The notes: generated by a model from the sequence alone, not told the origin. A stretch of DNA of 64,000 bases from Pseudomonadota bacterium (GCA_023423935.1 JAFAEQ010000078.1:131301-195300); one strand, 5' to 3'. Shown: positions 43,521-52,386, counted from the first letter of the stretch. Numbers and translations: made by a program.

Positions 43521-43751
43521 CGACGACTCTCCATGGTCTTGGGGAGAAGGCAGCCTAGAGCAATCGCAAGTCGCGCCGCGTGAGCTGAGTCACGGTCACA
43601 CCGCGACTGTTTACGACTGGTGGGGTGATATGCACACTTCATTGCGAGCCGGGCATTAATCACGCCTCCGCTAACCACCGCGAGAGCGTCGCGATCGGCT
43701 TATGTTCAGCGCATGTCGCGGTATTGAGACCGTCGCAGATTTCGAGAACCC

Positions 43752-44228
43752 ATGACAACCAGTCTCCGCACGATCCGTTATGCGTTGCTCGTCGCGTTGC
43801 TCGCCATTGCAACTGCGAGCTGCTCGAAGCGCTCTGCTCCCGTCGTCGAAGAACCGTGGGTCACGGACGGCGAATCGATTCGGGGCGAGGCCAATGCAGC
43901 AGGCATCGCGACGTCCTACGTCGCCTACTTCAAGGACCAGCAACTCGAGCGAATCATCGAGACACGAACGTCCGCGAAGAATGCTCGTGCAGAGTACGTG
44001 TTCACTGGCGCGCGGCTGACGAAGTTCAAAGGCCAGGCGGTCGGGCGTGAAGCGCAGCTGGAGATCGAGCTCGATATGAAAGGCGCCGTCACGCGGGCCC
44101 TCAACGCAACACCGGAAGACATCGCGGCCGTGCGCAATCGCGCGCAACTGTTGCGCAGCCTTGCGCTGTCACGTCGTGCGACGACGTCCCACACCGAATC
44201 GCCATCCAGCGCACCCGCCAGTCATTGA
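43752..44228 (+). CDS. Putative lipoprotein of unknown function
   Basis: A 158-residue protein with a clear lipoprotein signal peptide (RYALLVALLAIATASC; acylated Cys24). The mature part contains a probable beta-rich region (ATSYVAYFKDQQLERIIETR, NARAEYVFTGARLTKFKGQ, EIELDMKGAVTRAL) and a Ser/Thr-rich tail. No named domain recognised. It is divergent from the small hypothetical gene at 43520 and 183 bases before the EF-hand gene on the same strand. Envelope localisation is supported by the lipobox; the function is unknown. Confidence 0.75.
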   Translation: MTTSLRTIRYALLVALLAIATASCSKRSAPVVEEPWVTDGESIRGEANAAGIATSYVAYFKDQQLERIIETRTSAKNARAEYVFTGARLTKFKGQAVGREAQLEIELDMKGAVTRALNATPEDIAAVRNRAQLLRSLALSRRATTSHTESPSSAPASH

Positions 44229-44410
44229 ACGCAGCCTTTTGCTGACGTCGGGCCGCAGGATTCAGGAACCGTCCCGACGCAGAGGACGTTCGAACTGCGA
44301 GTGCTCGCCGGTGCTGCCGGACGCTGCACGAGCCGGTGCGTACGCGATGCGGAGCTCATCGGCGGCGGCGTGCACTTCCGTATCAGTCGCTTTGAATCCG
44401 GAGGCCCGCC

Positions 44411-44680
44411 ATGAACCACCCGATGCTCGCACTTCTCGCGACCGCTGCCATCGCAGCGCTGCTGTCCGCTGCAACGCTGGCCGCCGATACTCCCAAACAG
44501 ACTGCCGCCACGTTCGACTCGCTGGACAAGAATGCGGATCAGCAGATCAGCAGGTCCGAAGCGAGCGCAGACAAAGCCGTGGCGGATGCGTTTGCTTCGC
44601 TGGACACGAACGGCGATGGCTATCTCAGCAAGTCCGAGTTCATGGCCAAATCGCGCGATGAGAACCAGGATTCCACCTGA
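44411..44680 (+). CDS. Secreted EF-hand calcium-binding protein
   Basis: An 89-residue exported protein. A signal peptide (LALLATAAIAALLSAATLAA) is followed by two EF-hand loops: D39-K-N-A-D43...E50 and D65-T-N67-G-D69-G-Y-L-S-K-S-E76. The second is a canonical 12-residue loop; the first is slightly degenerate but keeps the acidic positions 1, 5 and 12. A GGAGG element precedes the ATG by eight bases, and a strong terminator follows, so it is a complete small unit. Bacterial proteins of this kind buffer or sense calcium in the periplasm; the partner is unknown. Confidence 0.88.
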   Translation: MNHPMLALLATAAIAALLSAATLAADTPKQTAATFDSLDKNADQQISRSEASADKAVADAFASLDTNGDGYLSKSEFMAKSRDENQDST

Positions 44681-44703
44681 TTTCGCGATGATCGATAAGC
44701 TGC

Positions 44704-44739
44704 AAGCCCCGCGGCAGCCGGCTGCTTCGGGGCTTTTTT
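44704..44739 (+). terminator. Rho-independent terminator of the EF-hand gene
   Basis: AAGCCCCG (44704-44711) pairs with CGGGGCTT (44728-44735), with an inner GCAG/CTGC helix, followed by six T in all (44734-44739). It lies 24 bases after the stop codon. Confidence 0.92.
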
Positions 44740-44863
44740 GTGGGCGCTTGCATCCCGGCACTCATAGGAGGGAATCTTCGCAGGATTGATCTGGAACCTT
44801 TCGCCATCATCAATCGCTTGCGTAACAGTTCATCGACCCCACGCGGTCGCCTGCGGAGTTCAC

Positions 44864-45169
44864 ATGCCTGTCCCCTGGTTGCAAATCGTTCAGCTCGTGC
44901 CGTCCATTCTCGATGTTTCGCGCGAGCTGCTACGCAAGCAGCGCAACCTGCCGCCACCGGTGACGCTCGATGCAAGCGAGGATGAACTGGTGCTGCGGGT
45001 CGCGCAGCTCGAGGAGAACGAGCGACGTCAGGCGGAGCTGATCAATCAGATGGCAGAGCAGATCGCCCAGCTCTCCCGGGCGGGTGCGACGCTGTATCGA
45101 CGGACGATCTGGCTCACCGCGGCACTCGGCATTGCGATCGTTCTTGCAGTGATCGGCATCGCGCGCTGA
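44864..45169 (+). CDS. Small membrane protein with coiled coil and C-terminal anchor
   Basis: A 101-residue protein of unknown family. ATG 44864 is preceded by GGAG and gives MPVPWLQIVQLVPSILDVSR; the longer frame from 44786 lacks such a site. Residues about 38-72 (ASEDELVLRVAQLEENERRQ, AELINQMAEQIAQLS) are predicted coiled coil, followed by one C-terminal transmembrane helix (TIWLTAALGIAIVLAVIGIA) and a basic end. It would be a tail-anchored inner-membrane protein with a cytoplasmic coiled coil. It is convergent with the M48 lipoprotein gene, 39 bases away. Confidence 0.72.
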   Translation: MPVPWLQIVQLVPSILDVSRELLRKQRNLPPPVTLDASEDELVLRVAQLEENERRQAELINQMAEQIAQLSRAGATLYRRTIWLTAALGIAIVLAVIGIAR

Positions 45170-45208
45170 ACGCGCGTACGAGCTCATTGCTGCTTCCGCA
45201 AACAAGGC

Positions 45209-46018
45209 TCATTGCTGCTTCGTGTTCTGATAGAAGCCGATCACTTTCGGCACGTTGGCCTGCAGATCGCGGATGCGCGACTCGCTCGAGGGATGGGTGC
45301 TGAAAAATTCAGCCCGGCTGCCGCCCAGCTTGTCCATCTTCTGCCACAAACTCACGGCCGCATTGGGGTCGTACCCTGCGCGGGCCATGAGCTCGAGACC
45401 GATACGATCCGCCTCGGCTTCTTGTGCACGACTGTGCGGCAACGTGAACGTCACGGCCGCAACCTGATTGGCGAGCTGCATGGTCGTATCGCCTGCCCCC
45501 GTGGCAATGGCGATTCCGGCGAGCGCGAGCTGCTGCGCATATTCCTGTGACATGCGCTCGCGCGAATGCTCGCGCAATGCGTGGGCAATCTCGTGACCGA
45601 TGACTGCAGCCAGCTCATCGTCGGTCGCATTGAGCTGATCGATGAGCCCCGTGTAGACCATGATCTTGCCGCCGGGCATGCAGTAGGCATTTACATCGTC
45701 CGTGGTCTGCACATTCACTTCCCAATTCCAGCCGCCGGCATCGGGACGAAATACGGTCGTTTGCGGAATGAGCCGGCGTGCGATCGCCTGCACCCGGTCG
45801 TAGGTCGCCTTGTTCTGATTCAGCGCGTTCTGCTTGCGGGCCTTGCCGAGTTCTTCCTGATAGGCCACTTCCGCACCCTTCTCCACATCCGCTTCGGAGA
45901 CGATCATGTGCTGCTTGCGTTCCACGCCCACCGCACCCGGCTGAGTGGTTTGCACGGTCTGGCAGCCCGCCGCTACGAGGGCGACGGCCAGGATCAGGTA
46001 TCGATGTAATTTGCGCAT
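45209..46018 (-). CDS. M48 family metalloprotease, lipoprotein (BepA/YggG-like catalytic core)
   Basis: A 269-residue periplasmic zinc protease anchored as a lipoprotein. The signal peptide RYLILAVALVAAGC has its lipidated Cys at residue 19. The zinc motif HEIAH is in AAVIGHEIAHALREHSRERM, with the third ligand Glu in SRAQEAEADRIGLELMARAG, and a THPSSESRI segment near the end is typical of the YggG/LoiP branch. There are no TPRs, so it is closer to LoiP/YcaL than to full-length BepA. Start Met 46018 is preferred over the open extension to 46105. It probably cleaves misfolded outer-membrane proteins; this is inferred from the family. Confidence 0.9.
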   Translation of the reverse strand: MRKLHRYLILAVALVAAGCQTVQTTQPGAVGVERKQHMIVSEADVEKGAEVAYQEELGKARKQNALNQNKATYDRVQAIARRLIPQTTVFRPDAGGWNWEVNVQTTDDVNAYCMPGGKIMVYTGLIDQLNATDDELAAVIGHEIAHALREHSRERMSQEYAQQLALAGIAIATGAGDTTMQLANQVAAVTFTLPHSRAQEAEADRIGLELMARAGYDPNAAVSLWQKMDKLGGSRAEFFSTHPSSESRIRDLQANVPKVIGFYQNTKQQ

Positions 46019-46163
46019 GGAGGGCTTGCCCACATCCCGGGAAAATGAGCGGTCGAGGATTCCTGCAGACATCCAGTTCATCGGGCGCTGCACTCGACCG
46101 CGCATATGACGCTCTCAGAAACGCTTCGTCATCCGCACGGTTCCTGGCCCTTCGACGCCCCGA

Positions 46164-46736
46164 TCAGGGTTTGGTTTCGTTCCTGAGCTCACCCTCGGGA
46201 CTTCCCGTCGTCAGAAGGCGCCCCAGCCGCTTGACCTGCCCGGCGAGCACCTCATCGACCATGAGCGCCCAGTCCGATAACGGTCGGTCTGCCGCACCGC
46301 CCACGTTGTACACCATCGTTACTCGCGACCCGCCGCCCGCCGCTTCGATCGACCAGGTCATGCTGCCATTCACGCCGAACTCCTGCAGCGGACCCAACGC
46401 CCCGCCGAATCGCAGTGTCTTGGGCGGCTGCGCAAACAGCACTTCGAGATGTTTGACGCCTGCATACATGCCGAGCTTCTCGCAGAAGCAGCCACCAGGG
46501 ACCGGATCGAGGTTGAGATTGCGTGAATCGCCCGAGTAGGTGTGCTCGGGATCCCACCATCTGCCGACATCCGTAAGTCCCGCCCATGTAGTAGCGGGCG
46601 GGACGCCGGGTGCTTCAACCACCTGCCTGATGCTGAATCCGTTCGGTGAGACCAAGGAGATCTCCGCGTGCGACGTGGCTATGCCCGAGAACATCGCCAG
46701 GACCACGATGGCTGTGACATTCGCTGTCGCTCGCAT
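46164..46736 (-). CDS. SRPBCC-fold secreted protein
   Basis: A 190-residue exported protein with signal peptide ANVTAIVVLAMFSGIATSHA and a START/Bet v1-like (SRPBCC) domain. The segments SIRQVVEAPGVPPATTWAGL, VGRWWDPEHTYSGDSRNL, VNGSMTWSIEAAGGGSRVTM and the C-terminal helix ALMVDEVLAGQVKRLGRLL give the helix-grip pattern. GGGAGG precedes Met 46736; the longer frame to 46868 is not used. The fold binds hydrophobic ligands, and a periplasmic location is less usual for it. It is divergent from folE with 175 bases between the starts. The ligand is unknown. Confidence 0.8.
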   Translation of the reverse strand: MRATANVTAIVVLAMFSGIATSHAEISLVSPNGFSIRQVVEAPGVPPATTWAGLTDVGRWWDPEHTYSGDSRNLNLDPVPGGCFCEKLGMYAGVKHLEVLFAQPPKTLRFGGALGPLQEFGVNGSMTWSIEAAGGGSRVTMVYNVGGAADRPLSDWALMVDEVLAGQVKRLGRLLTTGSPEGELRNETKP

Positions 46737-46911
46737 GGCTGACCTCCCGCGTTCGGACGAATTATTCTGGATCGCGCCTGGGCAATGTTGCATGCAGAAG
46801 GCCCCCTCATGCCAGCGACTGTCGATCGGACGGGTCGCTTCCGCTACGATGCGCAGCCCGCCCGTCAAGGGATTGACGGATCCGCGCTTTTCTCAACTGC
46901 AGGGTGTCTCG

Positions 46912-47535
46912 ATGAAATCACGCCGCAAGCGTCCTTCCGAATCCGCCAGGCGCACCTCGTTCGAAGTGACCGAGGCGCAGGCTCAGGAAGCCATTCGCAC
47001 CCTGTTATTGTGGGCTGGCGACGATCCGACTCGCGAAGGTCTTCGCGACACGCCCGCGCGCGTCGTGCGCGCTTATCGCGACTGGTTCTCGGGCTACCTG
47101 AGCGATCCGTCCGACTATCTGCGTCGCACGTTCGAGGAAGTCGAAGGCTACGACGAGATGATCGTCCTGCGCGGGATCGAGTTCGAATCGCATTGCGAAC
47201 ATCACATGGCACCGATCATCGGCAGAGCGCACGTTGGCTATCTTCCCACCAACAAGATCGTCGGCATCAGCAAGCTCGCACGCGTGGTCGATGGCTACAG
47301 CCGTCGTTTCCAGGTGCAGGAGAAGCTCACCGCGCAAATCGCGCGATGCATCGATGAAGTGCTGAAACCCCGCGGTGTCGGCGTTGTCATCGACGCGACC
47401 CATCAGTGCATGACGACGCGCGGCGTACACAAGCGCGGCGTCTCGATGGTCACGAGCAAGATGGTCGGCACGTTCCGCGAAGACGCTCGCACACGCGCGG
47501 AGTTTCTGCGGTTCATCGAGATCGATGGCGTCTGA
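46912..47535 (+). CDS. folE: GTP cyclohydrolase I
   Basis: First enzyme of tetrahydrofolate and pterin synthesis; converts GTP to dihydroneopterin triphosphate. The 207-residue protein from ATG 46912 has zinc ligands Cys95 and His98 (ESHCEHHMAPI) and Cys166 (THQCMTTRGVHKRG). It also has GKAHVGYLP-equivalent GRAHVGYLPTNKIVGISKLA and the C-terminal TREDARTRAEFL-like FREDARTRAEFL. The frame is open upstream to 46540, overlapping the SRPBCC gene, but MKSRRKRPSESARR is the first plausible start next to the conserved domain and follows CAGGGTGTC. It is a monocistronic gene. Confidence 0.96.
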   Translation: MKSRRKRPSESARRTSFEVTEAQAQEAIRTLLLWAGDDPTREGLRDTPARVVRAYRDWFSGYLSDPSDYLRRTFEEVEGYDEMIVLRGIEFESHCEHHMAPIIGRAHVGYLPTNKIVGISKLARVVDGYSRRFQVQEKLTAQIARCIDEVLKPRGVGVVIDATHQCMTTRGVHKRGVSMVTSKMVGTFREDARTRAEFLRFIEIDGV

Positions 47536-47903
47536 GCGTCAGCCGGCATCGATTTAACAGTTGTTATTCGCCCCGTGCTCAGGCGATTGCCTAACGCCTG
47601 AGCTCCGATTCGCCGACTCTGCGCCCGCTGTGACGCAGCTCTCGCAGGCCCGCGCCGCTTCGCCCTAGCATCGGACTTGTTGCCATCGATCCTGGAGGTC
47701 CAGGGAAGCTCTGATTTATCGACTTCCCTGACCTTCGCAAGTCTGCAACCGGTTGAAATGCTTCGGTGGGCGAAGCACCTGTTGTTGCAAATGGCGAGTT
47801 GATCAGAGATTCCCTAGTAGTGAACGCGCGCGCTGAATCCATCGGCCCTCCTGGCCGGCCGTTGACTGGAGCCCGGGCCGAGCACATTTCGCTCGAGTCC
47901 GGC
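47536..47903. other. Intergenic region between folE and the SHOCT-like membrane protein gene
   Basis: About 370 bases. The following frame is open back to 47766, but that part lacks coding character. No terminator or RNA gene was recognised. Confidence 0.35.
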
Positions 47904-48545
47904 ATGGATGTCGTCACACCGGTGCGCCATCCACATCGCAGGACATTAGCCACATTCAAGCTCCAAAGTGCGCTGCGCAGATCTTCCATCGAAGTGAATC
48001 TGCTCGAAGATCACTACGTGTCCGTCCGCTCGCAGATGCCGGGGCAGGACATCAAGAAGTACACGCTGGATCTGCGCTTCGCGAATCCGCGGCCCGTCAT
48101 CGTTCGACACATTGCCTGGATCGCACTCGCCTGCGCGATCGCATCGCTCGCCGCATCGATCGCGGCCTTCATATGGGCCGCGCGCGCCACAGCAGGCTGG
48201 ATTCACCCGGGCGCCTTCCTCGGTGGAGCGGCTTTGATCGCGACCGCATTGAGTGTGTGGCAATTCCTGCGCCGCACGACTGAATCGCTGCAGTTCACGA
48301 GCGTCCATGGCGCAGCGGTACTGGTGAACGTCACCGGCGCTATCGGCAACGCCAAATCAGGCCGACGCTTCTTTATCGAGCTCATCAAGAACATCAGCGC
48401 GGCCAAGAGCGCACGAGCGCAACCGAAGCAGCAGTTCCTGCGCGATGAAATGCGCGAGCATCATCGCCTGCGCGAACTGCGCATCCTTACGGAAAGCGAA
48501 TACGAAGCCAGCAAAGCGAGGATCCTCGCAGCGCACGGCAGCTAG
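47904..48545 (+). CDS. Putative membrane protein with C-terminal SHOCT-like helix
   Basis: A 213-residue protein with no named family. An N-terminal beta-like region (about 1-65; ALRRSSIEVNLLEDHYVSVR, KKYTLDLRFANPRPVIVRHI) precedes two membrane helices (AWIALACAIASLAASIAAFI and HPGAFLGGAALIATALSVWQ). A second soluble beta region (ESLQFTSVHGAAVLVNVTG) follows. The C-terminal LRELRILTESEYEASKARIL resembles a SHOCT motif, a short oligomerisation or anchoring helix. The Met at 47904 is chosen because the preceding 46 residues of open frame lack coding character. A heptamer-type repeat begins just after the stop, and the next gene is convergent. Confidence 0.72.
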   Translation: MDVVTPVRHPHRRTLATFKLQSALRRSSIEVNLLEDHYVSVRSQMPGQDIKKYTLDLRFANPRPVIVRHIAWIALACAIASLAASIAAFIWAARATAGWIHPGAFLGGAALIATALSVWQFLRRTTESLQFTSVHGAAVLVNVTGAIGNAKSGRRFFIELIKNISAAKSARAQPKQQFLRDEMREHHRLRELRILTESEYEASKARILAAHGS

Positions 48546-48559
48546 CGCGCGGCGCGCGC

Positions 48560-48691
48560 AATTAGTAGGGAGCAGGGAGTAATGAGTAATGGACGGAAGG
48601 TTGGAGTCCGGCCGGATCTGACCCTCGCCCGCACTTCCCTATTCCTTCCCCGTACTCATCATTCGCTGTTCCCTATCCGCTACTGATCATT
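48560..48691. repeat. Inverted heptamer-type repeat tract between convergent genes
   Basis: Left arm 48560-48592 (ATTAGTAGGGAGCAGGGAGT, then AATGAGTAATGG) and right arm about 48632-48691 (TACTCATCATTCGCTGTTCC, then CTATCCGCTACTGATCATT) are related in inverted orientation. The right arm overlaps the last codons and TAG stop of the endonuclease-family gene: ATGATCAGTAGCGGATAG encodes its final MISSG. Units are more diverged here than at 58608-58822. Confidence 0.7.
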
Positions 48692-49446
48692 CTTTCCACG
48701 TCGATCACCGCCTTGACGGGTAGGTGATCGGAGGCGCGGCGGGCGAGCTCGCTGCGGTGGGTCTGGATCGACAGCAGTGCGGGCCGGGGGCGGACCCAGA
48801 TGCGCGTCAACGACAGAATCGGGGCGAACGAAGGGAATGCCGCGGGCGCGGGGGGCTCGCCGAACATGCGATGAGCATCGCGCAATGTTGCGGAATGCCG
48901 AAACCATTCGTTCATATCGCCCGCCAGCACGATGGGAATGTGCTGCGGAGATTCAGCCAGCGCCGCCATGAGTGAGCGCCATTGCACGCGTCGCTCGGCA
49001 CGGCGCAATCCAAGATGTGTCGCGATGAACCGCAGCGGCTGGCCTCTCACGTCCAACTGCACATCGAGCGCACCGCGCGGCTCGAACCATGAATGACTCA
49101 GATCATGGCGCCTTACGCTGATCACAGGAAATCGCGTGAGGATGGCGTTTCCGTACTCGCCCGTACGCCGCACGATGCGCAGACCGGGCACCGCCTGCAT
49201 GTCGAGCTCGCGCGCCAGGCGCTCCAACATCATCGACTCTTCGAGATCGCCCGGTTGATTGTCGACTTCCTGCAGCGCGTAGAGGTCGCAATTGAGCTCG
49301 CGCAGCACCTGCGCGACGCGCGACCAGCTACGGCGACCGTCCATACCGACGCCGCTGTGCAGATTGTAGGAACCGATGGAAATGCGCTGACCCGCCTGCT
49401 TCGCATCGGGTCGCGAGTCAGATGGTTTTGGGACGACCGATACCAT
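48673..49446 (-). CDS. Endonuclease/exonuclease/phosphatase family protein (YbhP-like)
   Basis: A 257-residue metal-dependent phosphoesterase of the EEP superfamily. Conserved positions visible are SYNLHSGVG (Asn), LYALQEVDNQ (metal-binding Glu), the central THLGLRRAERRVQW, AGDMNEW (Asp-x-Asn) and C-terminal SDHLPV (Asp-His). No signal peptide. The gene overlaps the upstream phospholipase D-VTT gene by 29 bases, so they are co-translated. In E. coli, ybhP lies with the cardiolipin synthase gene clsB (ybhO), which parallels this pair and suggests a phospholipid-related phosphodiesterase. The final five residues come from repeat DNA. Confidence 0.9.
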   Translation of the reverse strand: MVSVVPKPSDSRPDAKQAGQRISIGSYNLHSGVGMDGRRSWSRVAQVLRELNCDLYALQEVDNQPGDLEESMMLERLARELDMQAVPGLRIVRRTGEYGNAILTRFPVISVRRHDLSHSWFEPRGALDVQLDVRGQPLRFIATHLGLRRAERRVQWRSLMAALAESPQHIPIVLAGDMNEWFRHSATLRDAHRMFGEPPAPAAFPSFAPILSLTRIWVRPRPALLSIQTHRSELARRASDHLPVKAVIDVERMISSG

Positions 49447-51718
49447 GTCGCGAAGCAGGGGGATTGGCGGGAGTTCTTGTGACAGCGGAATCGGGCCGCA
49501 ACTCGGCAGCCGATCTCATCAGCCAGCGCCGGATCCACCACGTTGCGAATGCCATGATCGCGATGACACTGCCGATCAGCCAGTAATTCAGTTTCGCAGG
49601 ACTCTCCAGCGCCGCTTCGAGCTGATGACCGAACACCGTTGCTGCCAATGTGCCTGGCAACATTCCGATCGCGGTTCCCACCATGAAGTGCCACAGCTTG
49701 ATGCCGACCGCACCCGCGATCAGACCTTCGACTGTGAAGGGCGCAAGCGGCACCAGTCGCAACGCGGTGATGGCGATCAGACCGCGCCTTCGCAGCACCT
49801 GAATCACGTCGTTCAACTTGCGGCCTGCCAGACGACGGATGGTGTCGCGGTCGAGCTGCTGCCCGGCCACATACGTCACCCAGGCAGAAAATTCGAGTCC
49901 CAGCATGGCGTAGACGAATCCCATCCAGGGACCGAAGGCGACTACCGCAAAGAGCGTGATCGCCGAACGCGGAAACAGCACGATTGCCGCAGGCGTATAC
50001 GCGAGCATCGTGATCCACGGCGCCCACCAGTTACCGCCAAACTCGCGCGCCCAGCCGATGATCCGTCGCGCATCGAACAGATGCGAGGCGGGCGTCAGCT
50101 GCCACACTGCCGTGAGCGCGACGAATACGGCGGCGATCGCCGCAATCTTGCCCCACGCAGGTCCGGTATGCGGTTTCGGCGGAGCCTCCTCCTGCAACTG
50201 CGTATCGGAGCTGAAGATCTTCATCAGGTCGGCAAGGGCGACCGGCTTCTCGGGATCGGCAACGCTGATGACGTTGAGCATGCTCTGCGAGCCGGGCGGA
50301 CCATCCTCGAGCGGACGCAGCGTGCGTTCCTCGCGATGCAACTCATCGAGCGCTGCCCGCAACTGGCCCTTGCGTTGGATCACCTCGAGCACCTGCTGCG
50401 TCGAGGCGCCGAGATGCTCACCGAGAAGGCAGGCGCGCAACCGACGAATCGCTTCCCGCACATCGCTGCGGCCTTGCGCATGCATCGTCAGATCGCATTC
50501 GGTATCGAGCCCCATCGAGCGATTCGCGATGTTCGCCGAGCCGATGCGCACGATGTCATCGTCGATGATCATCATCTTCGAATGAACATCGATGCAGGTG
50601 TCTTCCTCGAGTCCCTCGATGAACGGATAGACGACCCGCAGCCGCTGGTGCTTGTCAGCCGCCTTCAACCGCGCAATCAACCGCGTGCGCAGCGCTTCCA
50701 TCGTGAGCTCTTCGAGCCAACCGTGACTGAGCTTGCGCAGTACGATGACGATCTCGGGCCCATCGGCTTCGCGCAGACGCGCCTCGAGCGCATCGCCGAC
50801 GCCGTTTGCCGTGAAATATTGATTCTCGATGTAGATGCACCTGCGCGCCGCCGCAATCATGTCCGCGTACAGCGCCTCGACCTCGCGCACACCCTCATGG
50901 CCGTTCACCGGCGGCGATGTGCGCGCGATTGCAATCTGCACATTCTCGACATCGGCACGAACCGACTCAGGCCACAGGCTTGCAGGCTTCGGACCCGCAC
51001 GTCGTCGACGCGGCAATCGCCATCGCGATGAGACTTCGTCGACCGGCTTGAGCGTGTCTCCTGTCGCGATGCGCCATCGCTCGCGCACCAGATTGCCCAG
51101 CGCATGCGCAACATCGCCTTCCACGAGCATCATCAGATCGTGAAATGGCGGATAGGCCACACCCTGCGCGACGCGTTGCGCCTGATTGGCCGCGTGCTCG
51201 CACGTATCCCAGCGTCGTGCGGTGAGATCGATGCCGCCGTTGAAAGCAATCGCATCGTCGATCACGACGATTTTCTGATGATGCGAGCCGCCCACGGGAT
51301 GCGTGTTGTCGTAGCGGAAATGCACGCGACGATGCGGCTTCCATCCGAGCCCATAGAGCGGCGCCCATTCGCGATCCATGCCGAAGATCATCGGGTAATC
51401 CCAGATCAGCACATGAATCTGCAGCTCGCGATTGTTCTGTACGAGATCGTTGAGAAATTCGCCGAGCAGCAGCTCGTGCCCGCCATTCTCTTCAGCGCAC
51501 AACAGGCGCGTGCGACTGTGAAAATCCCAACCCGTGATGAGAATCGAACGCTGCGCCTTGCGCGCGGCCTCAACGAAGGCTTTGAAGTACGCATCGCCGT
51601 CGACCAGAAATGCCGCCCGCGCGGCATCGTCCACCCGCCAGCAATTGCGACCGGGCTCGAATAACTTTGCAGGCGTTGGAAGGTCTGCAGCACTAAGTCT
51701 GGCTGTTCCCGCTGTCAT
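49418..51718 (-). CDS. Phospholipase D-like / VTT (DedA-TMEM64-type) membrane fusion protein
   Basis: A 766-residue fusion. The N-terminal part (about 20-480) holds two HKD motifs: HHQKIVVIDDAIAFNGG (His147, Lys149, Asp154 from ATG 51718) and HSKMMIIDDDIVRIGSANIA near residue 385, as in cardiolipin synthases. After a linker come a membrane helix (KIAAIAAVFVALTAVWQL) and a VTT domain (about 560-730) with several helices, including PWITMLAYTPAAIVLFPRSA, FGPWMGFVYAMLGLEFSAWV and RLVPLAPFTVEGLIAGAVG. VTT proteins act in lipid scrambling or carrier flipping. A TTG at 51727 opens the frame; ATG 51718 is preferred. It would couple phosphatidyl transfer to lipid movement; this is inference. Confidence 0.9.
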   Translation of the reverse strand: MTAGTARLSAADLPTPAKLFEPGRNCWRVDDAARAAFLVDGDAYFKAFVEAARKAQRSILITGWDFHSRTRLLCAEENGGHELLLGEFLNDLVQNNRELQIHVLIWDYPMIFGMDREWAPLYGLGWKPHRRVHFRYDNTHPVGGSHHQKIVVIDDAIAFNGGIDLTARRWDTCEHAANQAQRVAQGVAYPPFHDLMMLVEGDVAHALGNLVRERWRIATGDTLKPVDEVSSRWRLPRRRRAGPKPASLWPESVRADVENVQIAIARTSPPVNGHEGVREVEALYADMIAAARRCIYIENQYFTANGVGDALEARLREADGPEIVIVLRKLSHGWLEELTMEALRTRLIARLKAADKHQRLRVVYPFIEGLEEDTCIDVHSKMMIIDDDIVRIGSANIANRSMGLDTECDLTMHAQGRSDVREAIRRLRACLLGEHLGASTQQVLEVIQRKGQLRAALDELHREERTLRPLEDGPPGSQSMLNVISVADPEKPVALADLMKIFSSDTQLQEEAPPKPHTGPAWGKIAAIAAVFVALTAVWQLTPASHLFDARRIIGWAREFGGNWWAPWITMLAYTPAAIVLFPRSAITLFAVVAFGPWMGFVYAMLGLEFSAWVTYVAGQQLDRDTIRRLAGRKLNDVIQVLRRRGLIAITALRLVPLAPFTVEGLIAGAVGIKLWHFMVGTAIGMLPGTLAATVFGHQLEAALESPAKLNYWLIGSVIAIMAFATWWIRRWLMRSAAELRPDSAVTRTPANPPASRHGIGRPKTI

Positions 51719-52052
51719 TGCCGGCAAACGCCGGACGGCGCGGTTCTGTTCCGGTTTGAAACGGAGCGCGAGAACAGGCGCGGGATTTCGGTGAGTCCGA
51801 TGTCAGCTTAGCGTCAGGTGGTAGCCAAGACTGATTGAGAAACGAGATCTCCACGGGGACCACAGGGTGCACGGGGATTTAAATGCGGATGCGCAGCCGC
51901 GCGATGTGGACCTGGTTTTAATTCGACATCAGTTATTACCCTGAGATGAGAAACAACAAGATGTACACGGGGAAGACAGGGATCACGGAGATTGAACAGC
52001 GCGCAGAGCCTGCGGACCGCGCGTGGTGACCTGTAATAGCCGATGCGGCGGT
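51719..52052. other. Intergenic region with two short imperfect direct repeats
   Basis: About 330 bases upstream of the PLD-VTT gene. CACGGGGACCACAGGGTGCACGGGGATT-type sequence at 51852-51878 recurs imperfectly at 51966-51992 (CACGGGGAAGACAGGGATCA, then CGGAGATT). Such CACGG-rich repeats are seen in intergenic DNA of several bacteria. No gene was recognised. Confidence 0.5.
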
Positions 52053-52264
52053 GATGTCACCCCGGCGAAAGGCCTGGGGGTTACCCGGCGAAGGCCTGGG
52101 GGGTCACCCCGGCGAAGGCCGGGAGGTCAACCCAGCGAAGGCCTTGGGGGTCACCCCGGCGAAGGCCGGGGCCCATGCCCTGTGACCCACGGGAATCCCG
52201 CGGGAGATCCCCGCCTGCGCCGGATGACAATCAAAGCAGCGCTCTCGAGTCAGTCGTTCAGTCC
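52053..52264. repeat. Dispersed repeat element, copy 1 (GGCGAAGGCC-rich, REP-like)
   Basis: The left part is a run of about five imperfect units of the type GTCACCCCGGCGAAGGCCGGG, each able to form a small hairpin. The right part continues through CCCTGTGACC to GGATGACAATCAAAGCAGC and CTCTCGAGTCAGTCGTTCAG (52222-52261). The right part matches the element at 58457-58606 with few differences. It is noncoding and lies in the gap before the dienelactone hydrolase gene. Confidence 0.8.
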
Positions 52265-52386
52265 GCGAGTTAACCTTACAAACTGTCAGACCAACGTCGC
52301 ACCCACAGAAGACGAGAAGGAACATCCGAAGCGATCGGGCTACGTATCGAGCGTAGCCCGGATGCGCCTGCTTCCTGGTCCTGCTC

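Noticed and set aside
46540..46911. Upstream extension of folE
   Set aside because: It is antisense to the SRPBCC gene start and unlike GTP cyclohydrolase N-termini; start placed at 46912.
52053..52264. Possible CRISPR array from repeated GGCGAAGGCC units
   Set aside because: Units are adjacent or irregularly spaced, with no unique spacers of constant length and no cas genes; better explained as a REP-like element.
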